From Actinomycetes bacterium (GTDB lineage: Bacteria > Actinomycetota > Coriobacteriia > WRKU01 > WQUG01), in NCBI GenBank assembly GCA_031272275.1, contig JAISUC010000005.1, positions 1-62,206 on the forward strand: DNA of 62,206 nucleotides, written 5' to 3'. The notes beneath the pieces were generated by a model, which ran no database searches, was not told the DNA's origin, and saw only the letters and a list, made by a program, of their open reading frames with translations. How positions within the stretch are numbered: position 1 is the first letter of the stretch; every line of letters begins with the position of its first letter. The position numbers and the translations under genes were made by a program. This document shows positions 1 through 9,004 of the stretch, piece after piece.

Positions 1-67
1 CCTCCTTGAGTGCCTCCACCGCCAGTTTTGCCTTAAACTGCGGCGAGTGGTTTCTTCTCTTTGACAT
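1..67 (-). mobile_element. IS3-family transposase OrfA, N-terminal fragment (cut by window edge)
   Basis: The first 22 codons read from an ATG at 67 on the minus strand begin MSKRRNHSPQFKAKLAVEAL, the typical start of the small helix-turn-helix protein (OrfA) of IS3-group insertion sequences, which binds the element ends. Only this N-terminus lies in the window, so it cannot be said whether the element is intact. The upstream side of the element must lie between 68 and neuB; no clear terminal inverted repeat could be fixed there. Its position marks the left edge of the glycan island and suggests IS-mediated rearrangement. Confidence 0.75.
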
Positions 68-250
68 CTTGAACCATCCTTTCTTCGCTCTTCGCACATT
101 CATCATGGAAGGTTCACTAAGAAATAGCAAATTCGTGTCTAGAAATCCTCAGCCGGTATTGTAGCAAGGGTTAGCGAAAACCGCTTCGTTTTCGCCGGAC
201 TCACCAATCCCATATCTTGCAATTCCTGTTTCTGAAAAGTGTCATTTGCT

Positions 251-1330
251 TCAATCATGTGCACTCAATTTATTCGTGTCTCCACTCAGGTCTTTCCAGC
301 AGAGCAAGCTGTCTTCGGCTAAATCTGTCACTGCGTGTTTCCCGATGATTTGGTCCAGGTGGATAGGGGGGATACCTGTTCCAGGTCGTTTGCAGGTTAG
401 GGCATCACTCTCAAATACCTCACCGGCCTTAATGCTTCGTGTCGTGACAATCGACCTGCGGGCCTGCAAGCGGGGGATTTCTTCAGCGGCCAAGACGGCC
501 TTTTCCGGGTTCCCTAACAATTCCAAGCACCGATTGAATTGCTTACGGGCAAGCTTGAAGTCATCAGGAGATCCGGCATGGTAGTGGTCGTTACCGGGGA
601 GGCTCTTATCCAGCGTGAAATGCTTCTCGATGATCTCTGCACCGGTCAACCACGCCACCAACAGGGTGGTCATGCAATTATCCGGGGGCACATGGTCGCT
701 GTAGCCGATAGTTGCAGAGGGAAAAGAAGTTTTCAGTGTTTGTATGACTGCGAGATTTGCATCAACCGGGTTTGTGGGATAGGACAACACGCAGTGCAGT
801 AGCGATACGTCAGGACAACCCTCGTCAATAAGCAGCCGATAGGCATCTTGTACCTCATCGAGCGTCGATGCGCCGCATGACAGGATAATGGGCTTTTCTT
901 TTTGGGCAACCCGCTTCAGGAAGGGGTAATTCGTGATGTCCGATGAAGAAATCTTGTATGCGGGGACAATATCCTCCAGATAATCAAGAGATTCATAGTC
1001 AAAAGGGGTGGAGAGGAAGTCAACGCCAACCTCTTTGCAGGTTGCGGCAAGTTCGTGGTACTCGAGAGTTCCGAAGGCATCGAACTTTTTGAATAGCTCG
1101 TACTGTGACGCGGTGGGCTCTTTGGTTTGGTCCCAGTATGCGGGCGAATTCCTTGAAGCAAGGGTTTCAGCTTTATAGGACTGGAATTTCACGGCATCGG
1201 CGCCGGCGCCGGCAGCTGCCCTCACGTAGTTGTGCGCAGCGTTCAGCGGAGAGATACCCTCAACATGTGCTGAGTCATAGTAGTTTACTCCGATCTCAGC
1301 TATCAGATAGGGTGGTTTTTCGGGAATCAT
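251..1330 (-). CDS. neuB: N-acetylneuraminate synthase family protein (NeuB/LegI/PseI-like)
   Basis: Condenses phosphoenolpyruvate with a six-carbon amino sugar to give a nine-carbon nonulosonic acid (sialic, legionaminic or pseudaminic type) in the cytoplasm. The 359 residues contain the TIM-barrel synthase: AEIGVN near the N-terminus, KFQSYKAETLA, and the metal/substrate segment EKHFTLDKSLPGNDHYH. A C-terminal SAF (antifreeze-like) domain follows, with RRSIVTTRSIKAGE. Length is usual for the family. The ATG at 1330 overlaps the end of the upstream neuA-pseG fusion by 4 bp (ATGA), so the two are translationally coupled. The exact sugar cannot be read from sequence. Base composition is lower in G+C than in the right half of the window, fitting an acquired island. 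Confidence 0.92.
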   Translation of the reverse strand: MIPEKPPYLIAEIGVNYYDSAHVEGISPLNAAHNYVRAAAGAGADAVKFQSYKAETLASRNSPAYWDQTKEPTASQYELFKKFDAFGTLEYHELAATCKEVGVDFLSTPFDYESLDYLEDIVPAYKISSSDITNYPFLKRVAQKEKPIILSCGASTLDEVQDAYRLLIDEGCPDVSLLHCVLSYPTNPVDANLAVIQTLKTSFPSATIGYSDHVPPDNCMTTLLVAWLTGAEIIEKHFTLDKSLPGNDHYHAGSPDDFKLARKQFNRCLELLGNPEKAVLAAEEIPRLQARRSIVTTRSIKAGEVFESDALTCKRPGTGIPPIHLDQIIGKHAVTDLAEDSLLCWKDLSGDTNKLSAHD

Positions 1331-2964
1331 ACGTCCTCGTTTTCTTGTATAAGTGCCTGAATCAATCCCATAACCCGCTTTCTGCCGCCGCGCAAATCGT
1401 GGCTGAGCAGTTCAGCTTGCATGTATGCACGTTCAGCCTGGGACGTTGCAAGCAGCCGGTCCAGGTGCATCTTTACCTCTGCCCGGGATGAATGCGGTTT
1501 ACATATGGTAGGACCATGCACACTCGAAATCCTTTTATCGAACATGCCGTGACCATATTCACGTTCATGTTGGGCCAGAATAAGCGGCGGGATCCCCAGG
1601 AAAGCCAATTCATAGCTGGTGCGACCGTACGAACAAATCCCGATGTCATTTAGTGACATCAATGCGGGCATGTCGGTAACATCACGATGGATACTGATGT
1701 TCTGGACTCCCTCGATTTCAGAAAGCAGGGCTTCTGAAATGTGTTTTACTCTACCTAACACCACGGTGAAATCATACGGAGCGTAGGACTCGTCCCTGAT
1801 TATTTCCAGAAGCATTTCCGTGTAGTTTCCGGGATCGGCTCCTCCGAACGAAATAAAGACACGTCGAATACCCGGGTGTATCGTTATGGGCTCATATAAG
1901 AGGAAGCGCTTATTAATCACGAAGTATGCCGGGCCCGAGAAAGTCTTTTCGTTGCCGGAGTGCTCGTACATGGCATTAATTACAATGTCGGCAATAGCAG
2001 AGCCTTCCCCTGCATCCTCAAAGTTCACGATTCCTGCATGTGGTTGGACCTGCTTTAGGGAGTGCATGAATCCTTCATCAGTGTTGAGTATGTCGTTGAT
2101 GATTGCACCGTAGTTTTTATTACGCAACGATTCCAGGAATCCCACGTTCCCTTCAACGGGAATCAGCGTGTGGGTTGTGTACCCAAAAGATGCGGGGTCC
2201 GTAATCGTTCTGTCATAGTAGATGTCCGGTTTACTGTAAAACTCATCGGCGATTTCGAGCGTACGATAGATGTGGCCCATGCCGATTTCAGCATTGCCGT
2301 TAACGAAAAAAGCAATCGGGCGTGACTGCAGCGCATTTTCTGCTGCGACCAAATCTTCGAATGAATCAATGTCGATGGATTCAGATTCAGGTGTTTCAAA
2401 TACTTCCGTTATGGGTCCAAAGCGACTTCCCGCTGCAATGGTCTGTGCACTGCTTATGACAAATGCTCCTGTTTCATAATAGAGGGGCGGCATCTGCTGG
2501 CGGTTGACTGCGGGCATAAAACGCTGCAATCCTGATTCGCCGTGATACCAGAACTGGTGGGGGCGATTAACGACGGAAACGAGTGAATCCATAGATCCCG
2601 ATACCATCTTTTGGATTGCAGCATCCAGTGTTTCTGTACGGAGAGTTGGCGTCGTCGGTTGCAGGGTAATGACGTAGTCACAGTCAATCCCTGCAGCCGC
2701 GTCGCAGATAACCGCGTCCAGTGTTACGTTGTCAGCAGCCAAGTGTTCGGGTCTTTGGTGGTATTCTGCGCCCATAATTTTTGCCAATTCCCGTCCGTCG
2801 TCAAGATCCGTACTCAGAATAACGCGGTTGATGTATCGGGACTTGCGGGCGGTTCGGATCGCGTAATACAGTAAAGGGTGTCCCGCCAGAATCCGTAGAT
2901 TCTTGTTCGGGATCCCCTTGGACCCGGCACGTGCCGGAATAATGGCTACAATGTTTTTCTCCAT
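1327..2964 (-). CDS. neuA: Bifunctional CMP-nonulosonate cytidylyltransferase / PseG-like UDP-sugar hydrolase fusion
   Basis: Residues about 1-230 are a CMP-sugar cytidylyltransferase: IIPARAGSKGIPNKN at the N-terminus, LQPTTPTLR, and ESIDIDSFEDL. This part activates the nonulosonic acid with CTP. Residues about 235-545 are PseG/SpsG-like, opening with NGNAEIGMGH and carrying FISFGGADPGN; PseG releases UDP from a UDP-amino sugar before the NeuB step. One protein would thus serve the steps just before and just after NeuB. I chose the ATG at 2964 because the cytidylyltransferase motif starts at once; a longer reading to 3027 adds 21 unlikely residues. AGGTG lies just upstream and a TATAAT (2980-2975) only 10 nt away, so the transcript would be almost leaderless. 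The PseG part points towards pseudaminate-type chemistry, but no PseB or PseH is in the window. Confidence 0.88.
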   Translation of the reverse strand: MEKNIVAIIPARAGSKGIPNKNLRILAGHPLLYYAIRTARKSRYINRVILSTDLDDGRELAKIMGAEYHQRPEHLAADNVTLDAVICDAAAGIDCDYVITLQPTTPTLRTETLDAAIQKMVSGSMDSLVSVVNRPHQFWYHGESGLQRFMPAVNRQQMPPLYYETGAFVISSAQTIAAGSRFGPITEVFETPESESIDIDSFEDLVAAENALQSRPIAFFVNGNAEIGMGHIYRTLEIADEFYSKPDIYYDRTITDPASFGYTTHTLIPVEGNVGFLESLRNKNYGAIINDILNTDEGFMHSLKQVQPHAGIVNFEDAGEGSAIADIVINAMYEHSGNEKTFSGPAYFVINKRFLLYEPITIHPGIRRVFISFGGADPGNYTEMLLEIIRDESYAPYDFTVVLGRVKHISEALLSEIEGVQNISIHRDVTDMPALMSLNDIGICSYGRTSYELAFLGIPPLILAQHEREYGHGMFDKRISSVHGPTICKPHSSRAEVKMHLDRLLATSQAERAYMQAELLSHDLRGGRKRVMGLIQALIQENEDV

Positions 2965-3009
2965 AAACACCTGTATTATATATGAGGTATTCACTAGAAT
3001 TGCGGGAAT

Positions 3010-4512
3010 GTGAAGGGATGGAATCACACGTTGCTAAAGCATGGTTCACGCGGGAGGACATATCTCAAAGCATGCATTCGTGCATGCACGCGAGGTATTA
3101 CGGCAATTTTCGGCAATGGAGTGCCTACGTACAAGCTCTTTAGCTATTTGCTCAATACACAGGGGGGGAAACTGCAAATTCTTCAGGCACAGACAATTCT
3201 GCGGGTATTTGCAAAGAATCCCAATAATGAGTCTTATGATCTCCGAGAAAACTTCGGTCCCTGGTTTCGAAATCGCCTGAGTTTCGCCCGGTGTTCAACC
3301 ATCGATTTGCTGAGGCAACGGAGGGTCTTACGAAAGCTCCGCGGCAAGGGAAAACGAACCCCCTATGTTGTTGTCTGGTGTTCGCGGGGTGAACGGCACG
3401 AAAAGGCTGTTAAACTCGCCTTGGGGATGGCTTTCGATGCAAACGAGAAAAATGTGTCGATCCACGGGTTCGAAGATGGGATATGCTATTTGGATCAGAA
3501 GGCATCGTGGACACCCTGCCCCGGTATTTATCTCATCGGCTTCCTTGTTGCGATGCTCTCGTTCCTTGACTTTTCGGATACCGACTATATGAGGTTGCAG
3601 AATACGCTGCGTCGGATTGCGTGGTTTGCACATCAGGCGCAGGGGATAGATGTGCTGGTTCATAAATCCATCGAAGCGCGTGATAACTACCTCGTATCAT
3701 CTTGCCTCAGTGGTCGAACTCATGCACAACACGTCAGCTTTTTCGGGGAACAGCCCTTTTCCTTTCGTACGCCGTGGTCGCAGGTTCGTGGTACCACGGT
3801 GCTTGTCAGCGAATTTCAAATGCAGCAGGCAGCAAACTTGCATTCAAAAGGCTTATTTGCATCCGGTGATTATCGTCTGATTGATCAACAGAAGTACTTG
3901 CAGGGGCTGGGAGATGCCACGCTGGTGAAGCGACCCATTAGATACGACATCGGTTTTATCTCATCGGGAATCTGGGCACGACCGGCGCACGCCGATCGCG
4001 CGGAGCCACACCATTTCCAGCAAATGAAAGAGGGAACTTTCGTGCCGCGACCTGATGCCGGCTACGAAATGGAATTGTTTCGCTTCTTGATTTCCTTTGC
4101 AGAAAAACGGAGGCTTTCACTTGCGCTCTACCTACACCCCTATGAAAAACAAGTCATAGAAATGGGAGTCACTTCGCCATGGGAACGCATGGATGGAGTT
4201 GGAACGCGTTTCGTTATACCGGAATACGGACAGTCGTCCGTTGAGTGCATTGCAGAAACCCGAGTACAAATATCCGTGATTTCGACATTAATCTGGAAAT
4301 GTATTGACTTTGGTATGACGGATGCTTTTCAGTCCATGCGTGCGCTCGATCAAATTGGTACGACCGATGTTTTTTTGGAATCCTGTGGACCGTGGCGACG
4401 ACACTATTTCCAATCGTTCGAAGAGTTGGAGGATCGCCTTGATACCGACTCTGCAATTGCGGTAAACCGAATCCTTGTCGATGAACAAGGGACGGGCGAT
4501 GACCTTGCGTGA
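3010..4512 (+). CDS. Putative GT-B sialyltransferase-like protein, copy 1
   Basis: A 500-residue protein I cannot place in a named family by overall similarity. It has the signature spacing of GT-B bacterial sialyltransferases: an acidic D/E-D/E-G motif (FEDG, residues 154-157), an HP motif (LHPYEK, 375-380) and a Ser/Thr-rich nucleotide motif (SVIST, 422-426). A segment IGFISSGIWARP (314-325) is shared with the next gene. Location divergent from neuA/neuB supports CMP-nonulosonate as donor. No signal peptide or membrane helix is clear, so a cytoplasmic, membrane-associated transferase is expected. The GTG start at 3010 has only a weak GGGA upstream and lies 45 bp from the divergent start, so the true start may be downstream. 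The role is inference from motifs and context. Confidence 0.6.
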   Translation: MKGWNHTLLKHGSRGRTYLKACIRACTRGITAIFGNGVPTYKLFSYLLNTQGGKLQILQAQTILRVFAKNPNNESYDLRENFGPWFRNRLSFARCSTIDLLRQRRVLRKLRGKGKRTPYVVVWCSRGERHEKAVKLALGMAFDANEKNVSIHGFEDGICYLDQKASWTPCPGIYLIGFLVAMLSFLDFSDTDYMRLQNTLRRIAWFAHQAQGIDVLVHKSIEARDNYLVSSCLSGRTHAQHVSFFGEQPFSFRTPWSQVRGTTVLVSEFQMQQAANLHSKGLFASGDYRLIDQQKYLQGLGDATLVKRPIRYDIGFISSGIWARPAHADRAEPHHFQQMKEGTFVPRPDAGYEMELFRFLISFAEKRRLSLALYLHPYEKQVIEMGVTSPWERMDGVGTRFVIPEYGQSSVECIAETRVQISVISTLIWKCIDFGMTDAFQSMRALDQIGTTDVFLESCGPWRRHYFQSFEELEDRLDTDSAIAVNRILVDEQGTGDDLA

Positions 4513-5926
4513 TCTCCTGAAGCGAGCCTTCTACGTGCTCTTACGAGTGCAGCACGTCCTGTTCCGATCAGGCTTGCGGGCTGACGCGGTCTATCCTTCA
4601 CTGTTGGACTGGAAACGTCGCAGGAATCACGTGAAAGAACTGAGATTTCTCAGGTTTCGCAATCGACCCACTTGGCCTGACGAGGACCACGACCTCTATA
4701 AGCATCCACGCTGGTGGATTTCAGATCGCTGGTGCTTCCTTGTTGCGACTACGAGTGGTTTCCTGCATACCGTTTTCCGCAGACGTAAGCTGCAGGGGAT
4801 TTCTGATCTTTGTGTTGCCATGAGCCCCGATGAGCGTAACGTTGATTATGTGAAACGATTCTTTGATCGTATTGATGATACGGGGATTGCAACAGTGGGA
4901 TTATGCGATTGCTCCGGCGTTTTGCTGCCACCCGAAAAATCGAAAGTGCAGTTTCGTATGCTGTGGTCCCTTTTTTCGCAGGGATTCACAAGCGCCCTGC
5001 TAGCCTTTTTTGACTTTTCCGGGTTTCCCTATACTATTTATGCTGCTGCGCATGTTGCTGCTGTGCGTACACTTTGCTGGGCAAATGATGTCGACAGAGT
5101 CTATTTGCACTATTTATACGACCCCCGAATGTATATAATGGCCGTCGCACTTTCGCGATGCTTAACCGGGAAAGTGTTTCTTGTCTACCACGAACAGCTC
5201 CTTTCGTTCTATGCCGCCTATTCCGCAATTGACGCTTCGGTTATTGTCGACACACGATTGCAGAAGTATATTGCCGAACATCTTTTGGTTGACAGCTCGG
5301 TGAACTCACCAAATGCTTTATATCGTGACTATTTCGAGCTCTATCCCGAGAAAAAACCCCAATTGGTTTCCCCGCAATATGACATCGCCTTTATTTCGTC
5401 AGGCAATTGGGCGCGCCCGGGATTTGATGGACGCTACTCACCTGAACAGTTTGCGGTTCTGCGGGGAATTCAGGAAAATGAACTGTGCGATGTTGGGCAG
5501 AAAGAAATCTCTTTGCTGCGGCATCTTATCGTGTACGCAGAAAAACATCATATGAAACTTCGCATTCTGCCGCATCCGTATGAGCGCCGGATAAGGGCTG
5601 CCGGTATAGAAATGATATGGGAACAATGGGTTGACGGGGAAACGGTCCTCTTTGATTCAAATGATGAAAGCGATTCGCTGAATGCAGCTGTTGCCGCACG
5701 AGCCGTGGTATCTATGGCTTCCACGCTCAATTGGTGGCTGCTGCAAGCGGGATTTACCGAGGTCTATAACGACGCATCGTTTTTCGACGGAGATGGGGGA
5801 GTGGCATTGTCTGCAATGGGTCCCTACCGAAAGCACTTCTATAATTCATTTGAGCACCTAGATGAACTGTTGGACACATCGCTTGGTTATAATGGGCTGA
5901 CGGAGAATTCAACACAGGAGGACTGA
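4499..5926 (+). CDS. Putative GT-B sialyltransferase-like protein, copy 2 (paralogue of upstream gene)
   Basis: 475 residues, clearly a diverged tandem copy of the preceding gene: it shares IAFISSGNWARP (296-307), the HP motif (LPHPYER, 357-363), the Ser/Thr motif (SMAST, 405-409) and a C-terminal GPYRKHFYNSFEHL stretch matching GPWRRHYFQSFEEL. In place of the FEDG motif it has VYHEQ (229-233), so the acidic catalytic motif of the first copy is not conserved at the equivalent place. It may therefore differ in acceptor, mechanism or activity. The ATG at 4499 is preceded by AAGGGA at a good distance and overlaps the upstream gene by 14 bp, so the two are coupled. Two successive nonulosonate linkages, or an active/inactive pair, are possible readings (inference). 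Confidence 0.55.
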   Translation: MTLRDLLKRAFYVLLRVQHVLFRSGLRADAVYPSLLDWKRRRNHVKELRFLRFRNRPTWPDEDHDLYKHPRWWISDRWCFLVATTSGFLHTVFRRRKLQGISDLCVAMSPDERNVDYVKRFFDRIDDTGIATVGLCDCSGVLLPPEKSKVQFRMLWSLFSQGFTSALLAFFDFSGFPYTIYAAAHVAAVRTLCWANDVDRVYLHYLYDPRMYIMAVALSRCLTGKVFLVYHEQLLSFYAAYSAIDASVIVDTRLQKYIAEHLLVDSSVNSPNALYRDYFELYPEKKPQLVSPQYDIAFISSGNWARPGFDGRYSPEQFAVLRGIQENELCDVGQKEISLLRHLIVYAEKHHMKLRILPHPYERRIRAAGIEMIWEQWVDGETVLFDSNDESDSLNAAVAARAVVSMASTLNWWLLQAGFTEVYNDASFFDGDGGVALSAMGPYRKHFYNSFEHLDELLDTSLGYNGLTENSTQED

Positions 5927-5930
5927 TTTC

Positions 5931-7037
5931 ATGGCTGTGCCCATGCTTGACTTGAGAATCCAATACACCGAACTGCAAAATGAAAGCGATGCACTCTGGC
6001 GCGACGTTATGTCAAACGCCGCCTATATCGGGGGGCCACGTGTAACGCAGCTCGAGGAAGATATAGCAAGCTATTGCGGAGTCAAACACTGTATCGCATG
6101 CGGCAACGGTACCGATGCACTGTTTCTGATTTTGGAAGCTCTGGGAATCAGAAAAAGGGATGAGGTGATAACGACTCCCTGGACCTTTTTCGCCACCGCG
6201 GAGTGTATTGTTCATATGGGGGCCACCCCGGTGTTTGTCGATATCGAAGCGGATACCTATAACATTGATCCCGACACAATTGAAGCGGCGATAACTCCAC
6301 GCACGAAAGCCATTATTCCGGTTGACATTTTCGGCCAATGCGCGGATTGGGATGCCATTCAGGCGATCGCCGATCGACATGGTCTGTTGCTGATTGAAGA
6401 TGCTTGTCAGGCAATCGGGGCCGGTTATCGAACCCGGCGTGCAGGCAGTTTCGGGCGCGCCGCCGCATTCAGTTTCTTCCCGACCAAGAATCTCGGCGGT
6501 GCTGGTGACGGCGGCTGCATCACCACCGACGACGACGCATTGGCCGAACGCGTGAGGCTGATTGCCAAACACGGCGAGGCGGGCAAGTACCTGCATACGG
6601 CATTTGGTGTGAACTCCAGACTCGATGCATTACAGGCCGGATTGTTGTCCCTGCGTTTGACGAAATTGGATGCGTGGAACGAACAGAGACGATCTGCGGC
6701 GGCATATTACCGCCAACAGCTGTCAGGCGTCGGGGATTTGGTAATGCCGGTTGAACGTGACTATGGGCGTGCTGTTTATCACCTGTTCATGGTGCGCTCC
6801 GCACAAGCAACGGACATCGTCGACTTTTTACGTGACAGAGGAATTGGAACGGCAATTTATTACCCCAAAGCGCTGCATCAACAGGAAGTATTCGAAACGC
6901 TTCCCGGATATCAAAAGCCACGACTGCCGATAGCCGAGGCTTGCGCAAACAAATTGTTCGCCTTGCCCGCTTGGCCGGGCATACAGACAGAGCAACTGGA
7001 ACAGGTCGTCGATGCGGTTCATGCCTACTTTGACTGA
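5931..7037 (+). CDS. DegT/DnrJ/EryC1/StrS family sugar aminotransferase
   Basis: A PLP-dependent enzyme that transfers an amino group from glutamate to a keto group of a nucleotide-linked sugar. The 368 residues show the family hallmarks: GNGTDALFLIL, TTPWTFFATAE, VDIFGQCADWDAI, EDACQAIGAGY, and the PLP lysine in FFPTKNLGG (Lys186). A strong AGGAGG precedes the ATG, and the gene follows the second transferase-like gene by 4 bp, so it belongs to the same operon. It could supply the amino sugar used by the PseG/NeuB steps (a PseC- or LegC-type role) or make a separate amino sugar for the repeat unit. No 4,6-dehydratase is seen nearby to decide this. Confidence 0.9.
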   Translation: MAVPMLDLRIQYTELQNESDALWRDVMSNAAYIGGPRVTQLEEDIASYCGVKHCIACGNGTDALFLILEALGIRKRDEVITTPWTFFATAECIVHMGATPVFVDIEADTYNIDPDTIEAAITPRTKAIIPVDIFGQCADWDAIQAIADRHGLLLIEDACQAIGAGYRTRRAGSFGRAAAFSFFPTKNLGGAGDGGCITTDDDALAERVRLIAKHGEAGKYLHTAFGVNSRLDALQAGLLSLRLTKLDAWNEQRRSAAAYYRQQLSGVGDLVMPVERDYGRAVYHLFMVRSAQATDIVDFLRDRGIGTAIYYPKALHQQEVFETLPGYQKPRLPIAEACANKLFALPAWPGIQTEQLEQVVDAVHAYFD

Positions 7038-7078
7038 CGTGATGCGTGCGTCTAATACCGATAATCACAACAGGCGGG

Positions 7079-8944
7079 ATGCACGTGTCTAGGGTTATCG
7101 AAAACATCAAAGAATACCTGCGGATAAACGCCATCAAGCGTCTGTTTTCGATGGTCGACGTTCGAAAGTCCGAGGTTTTTCGCTTGGTTTTCCTTGCGGG
7201 GTTTGCAACCATCTTTGAGGGTTTCGGCATGACCTTGTTGTTGCCCATTATGCAGTTTGTCGAGAACCGCAGCTCGGCGATTGCTGACAGCGGAAACACC
7301 TTCTGGCAGCTGGCAGCGCGATTTCTGGCGCTGCTGGGTCTTTCTGCTGACAACATACTGGCATTATTGGTGCTGGCATTCATACCGATTATCCTGCGTA
7401 ACGTCGTACTGTATATCAGTACGCGCTATTCGTCGGTGGTTGCTTCCCGTATTGCCATGCGCATGCGGCTTTCCACGCTGGATGCGGTGCTGCACGCAGA
7501 TCCCAGCTTTTTCGGTTGTTATTCGCGTGGCGAGCTTTCAATTCTGATCGTAAATCAGACGGCGGTTGCCGGGCAGGCGGTCCTGGCTGTTATCAGCCAG
7601 ATCTCCTTCGTGCTGTTCATGTTGCTTTACGTTGCCATTATGGCGAAACTTTCGTTATTACTCACTTTGTTGACCTGCGCTTTAGGGGTGGTTGTCTCCA
7701 TCGCTATTCGCGCCAATACCATTGCGATAAGACGTCTTTCGCGTGAAACGGTGAAAATCAACCAAACAATGTCCGGAAAAATCGTAGAATGGCTGGAATT
7801 GATTCGCTTGATCAAGTTGCGGGACCGTACCGATGACGCAACGCAGAGAATAGAACGGTTTTCAGAGGAAATTCGCAGCCGGGACATCCTGACCGCAAAA
7901 CTGGGCGCACGGACTGAACTCATCAGTGATCCCCTGCTGATGTTTGCCGCATTTACGGTTGTCTTTTTCGGCATCACCGTGCTGGGAATGAAGCTGGCGC
8001 AACTGGGCCTGATAGTCATACTGGTGACACGTCTGAACGCGAAAATCAAGGAATTCAATCTGGGGCTGCAGGCGATATCAAAGGCATCCGCCAGTGTCAC
8101 TTTGGTGCAAGACACGGTAACTGCCGCACAGACAGCCAATACAATACACGGCGGTGAAATCAAATTCAGCGGCCTCGCAGATACAATCAGCTTTCAGGAT
8201 GTCCGCTTTCGCTATCCCCGACCCTTCAGGCAACCTGCGCGCGGTGGTTTTATCGTTGAAGAAAAAGAAATACTCAAGGGCATCAGCATGGACATCCATG
8301 CGGGTAATATGGTTGCCCTCGTGGGTCGCAGCGGAGCGGGAAAATCGACCTTGGTCGAACTGTTGCCACGCATGCATGAAGCAAACAGTGGATCCATTAC
8401 TCTGGACGGGGTATCCATCAAAGAGTTCAGTTTGGGCTCGCTCCGGCGGGGGATTTCCTATTTGACCCAGACACCCATGTTGTTTAATGACACCGTGCGC
8501 GCAAACCTGCTGTATGGACTGGATTATTCCCCGACAGACGAAGAGATCCGAACGGCGCTTGAAAAGGCCTATGCGACGTTTATTCTCAGGCTTCCCGACG
8601 GGGTTGATACGCGCATAGGCGACGGAGGGGCGAGGTTCTCGGGTGGTGAACGACAGCGTCTCGCATTGGCGCGCGTTATGCTAGAGCGCAACAGCATCAT
8701 CATACTGGATGAACCAACCAGCGCCCTTGACTCTGAAAGCGAAGGCTATATTCAACAGGCGCTTACTGCCTTGCACGGGAAAGTTACCATCATAGTTATC
8801 GCACATCGTTTGGCGACCGTGGTTTCCTCGGATCGGATTTTCTTGATAGATGACGGGCAGATACTGGAACAGGGAACGCATGCGGAACTGATTGACTATT
8901 CCGGAGTATACCGTGCATTGTTTGATAGCCAGCTTATTATCTAG
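7079..8944 (+). CDS. ABC exporter with fused membrane and ATPase domains (lipid-linked glycan flippase-like)
   Basis: About 620 residues: an N-terminal six-helix transmembrane domain (to about residue 340) and a C-terminal ATPase with Walker A GRSGAGKST, Q-loop YLTQTP, signature FSGGERQRLALARV and Walker B IIILDEPTSALD. This is the MsbA/PglK-type half-transporter layout, working as a homodimer. In a glycan locus its likely substrate is a lipid-linked oligosaccharide, glycolipid or other glycan precursor (inference). The start is uncertain: GTG 7046, ATG 7079 or GTG 7085; AGGCGGG at 7072-7078 best serves 7085, and the ATG at 7079 is given as a compromise. It lies in the same orientation as the aminotransferase and the downstream glycosyltransferases. 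Confidence 0.88.
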   Translation: MHVSRVIENIKEYLRINAIKRLFSMVDVRKSEVFRLVFLAGFATIFEGFGMTLLLPIMQFVENRSSAIADSGNTFWQLAARFLALLGLSADNILALLVLAFIPIILRNVVLYISTRYSSVVASRIAMRMRLSTLDAVLHADPSFFGCYSRGELSILIVNQTAVAGQAVLAVISQISFVLFMLLYVAIMAKLSLLLTLLTCALGVVVSIAIRANTIAIRRLSRETVKINQTMSGKIVEWLELIRLIKLRDRTDDATQRIERFSEEIRSRDILTAKLGARTELISDPLLMFAAFTVVFFGITVLGMKLAQLGLIVILVTRLNAKIKEFNLGLQAISKASASVTLVQDTVTAAQTANTIHGGEIKFSGLADTISFQDVRFRYPRPFRQPARGGFIVEEKEILKGISMDIHAGNMVALVGRSGAGKSTLVELLPRMHEANSGSITLDGVSIKEFSLGSLRRGISYLTQTPMLFNDTVRANLLYGLDYSPTDEEIRTALEKAYATFILRLPDGVDTRIGDGGARFSGGERQRLALARVMLERNSIIILDEPTSALDSESEGYIQQALTALHGKVTIIVIAHRLATVVSSDRIFLIDDGQILEQGTHAELIDYSGVYRALFDSQLII

Positions 8945-9004
8945 GGGATGGGGGAGTATAATGTCGGAACCTGTGTGTTCCTGGAGGCGCCCGGGAGATC
9001 GGGC

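Noticed and set aside
8957..8975. Leaderless start for the glycosyltransferase at about 9 kb
   Set aside because: A TATAAT is present, but the nearest in-frame GTG is 12 nt away and a start with a ribosome site exists at 9005.
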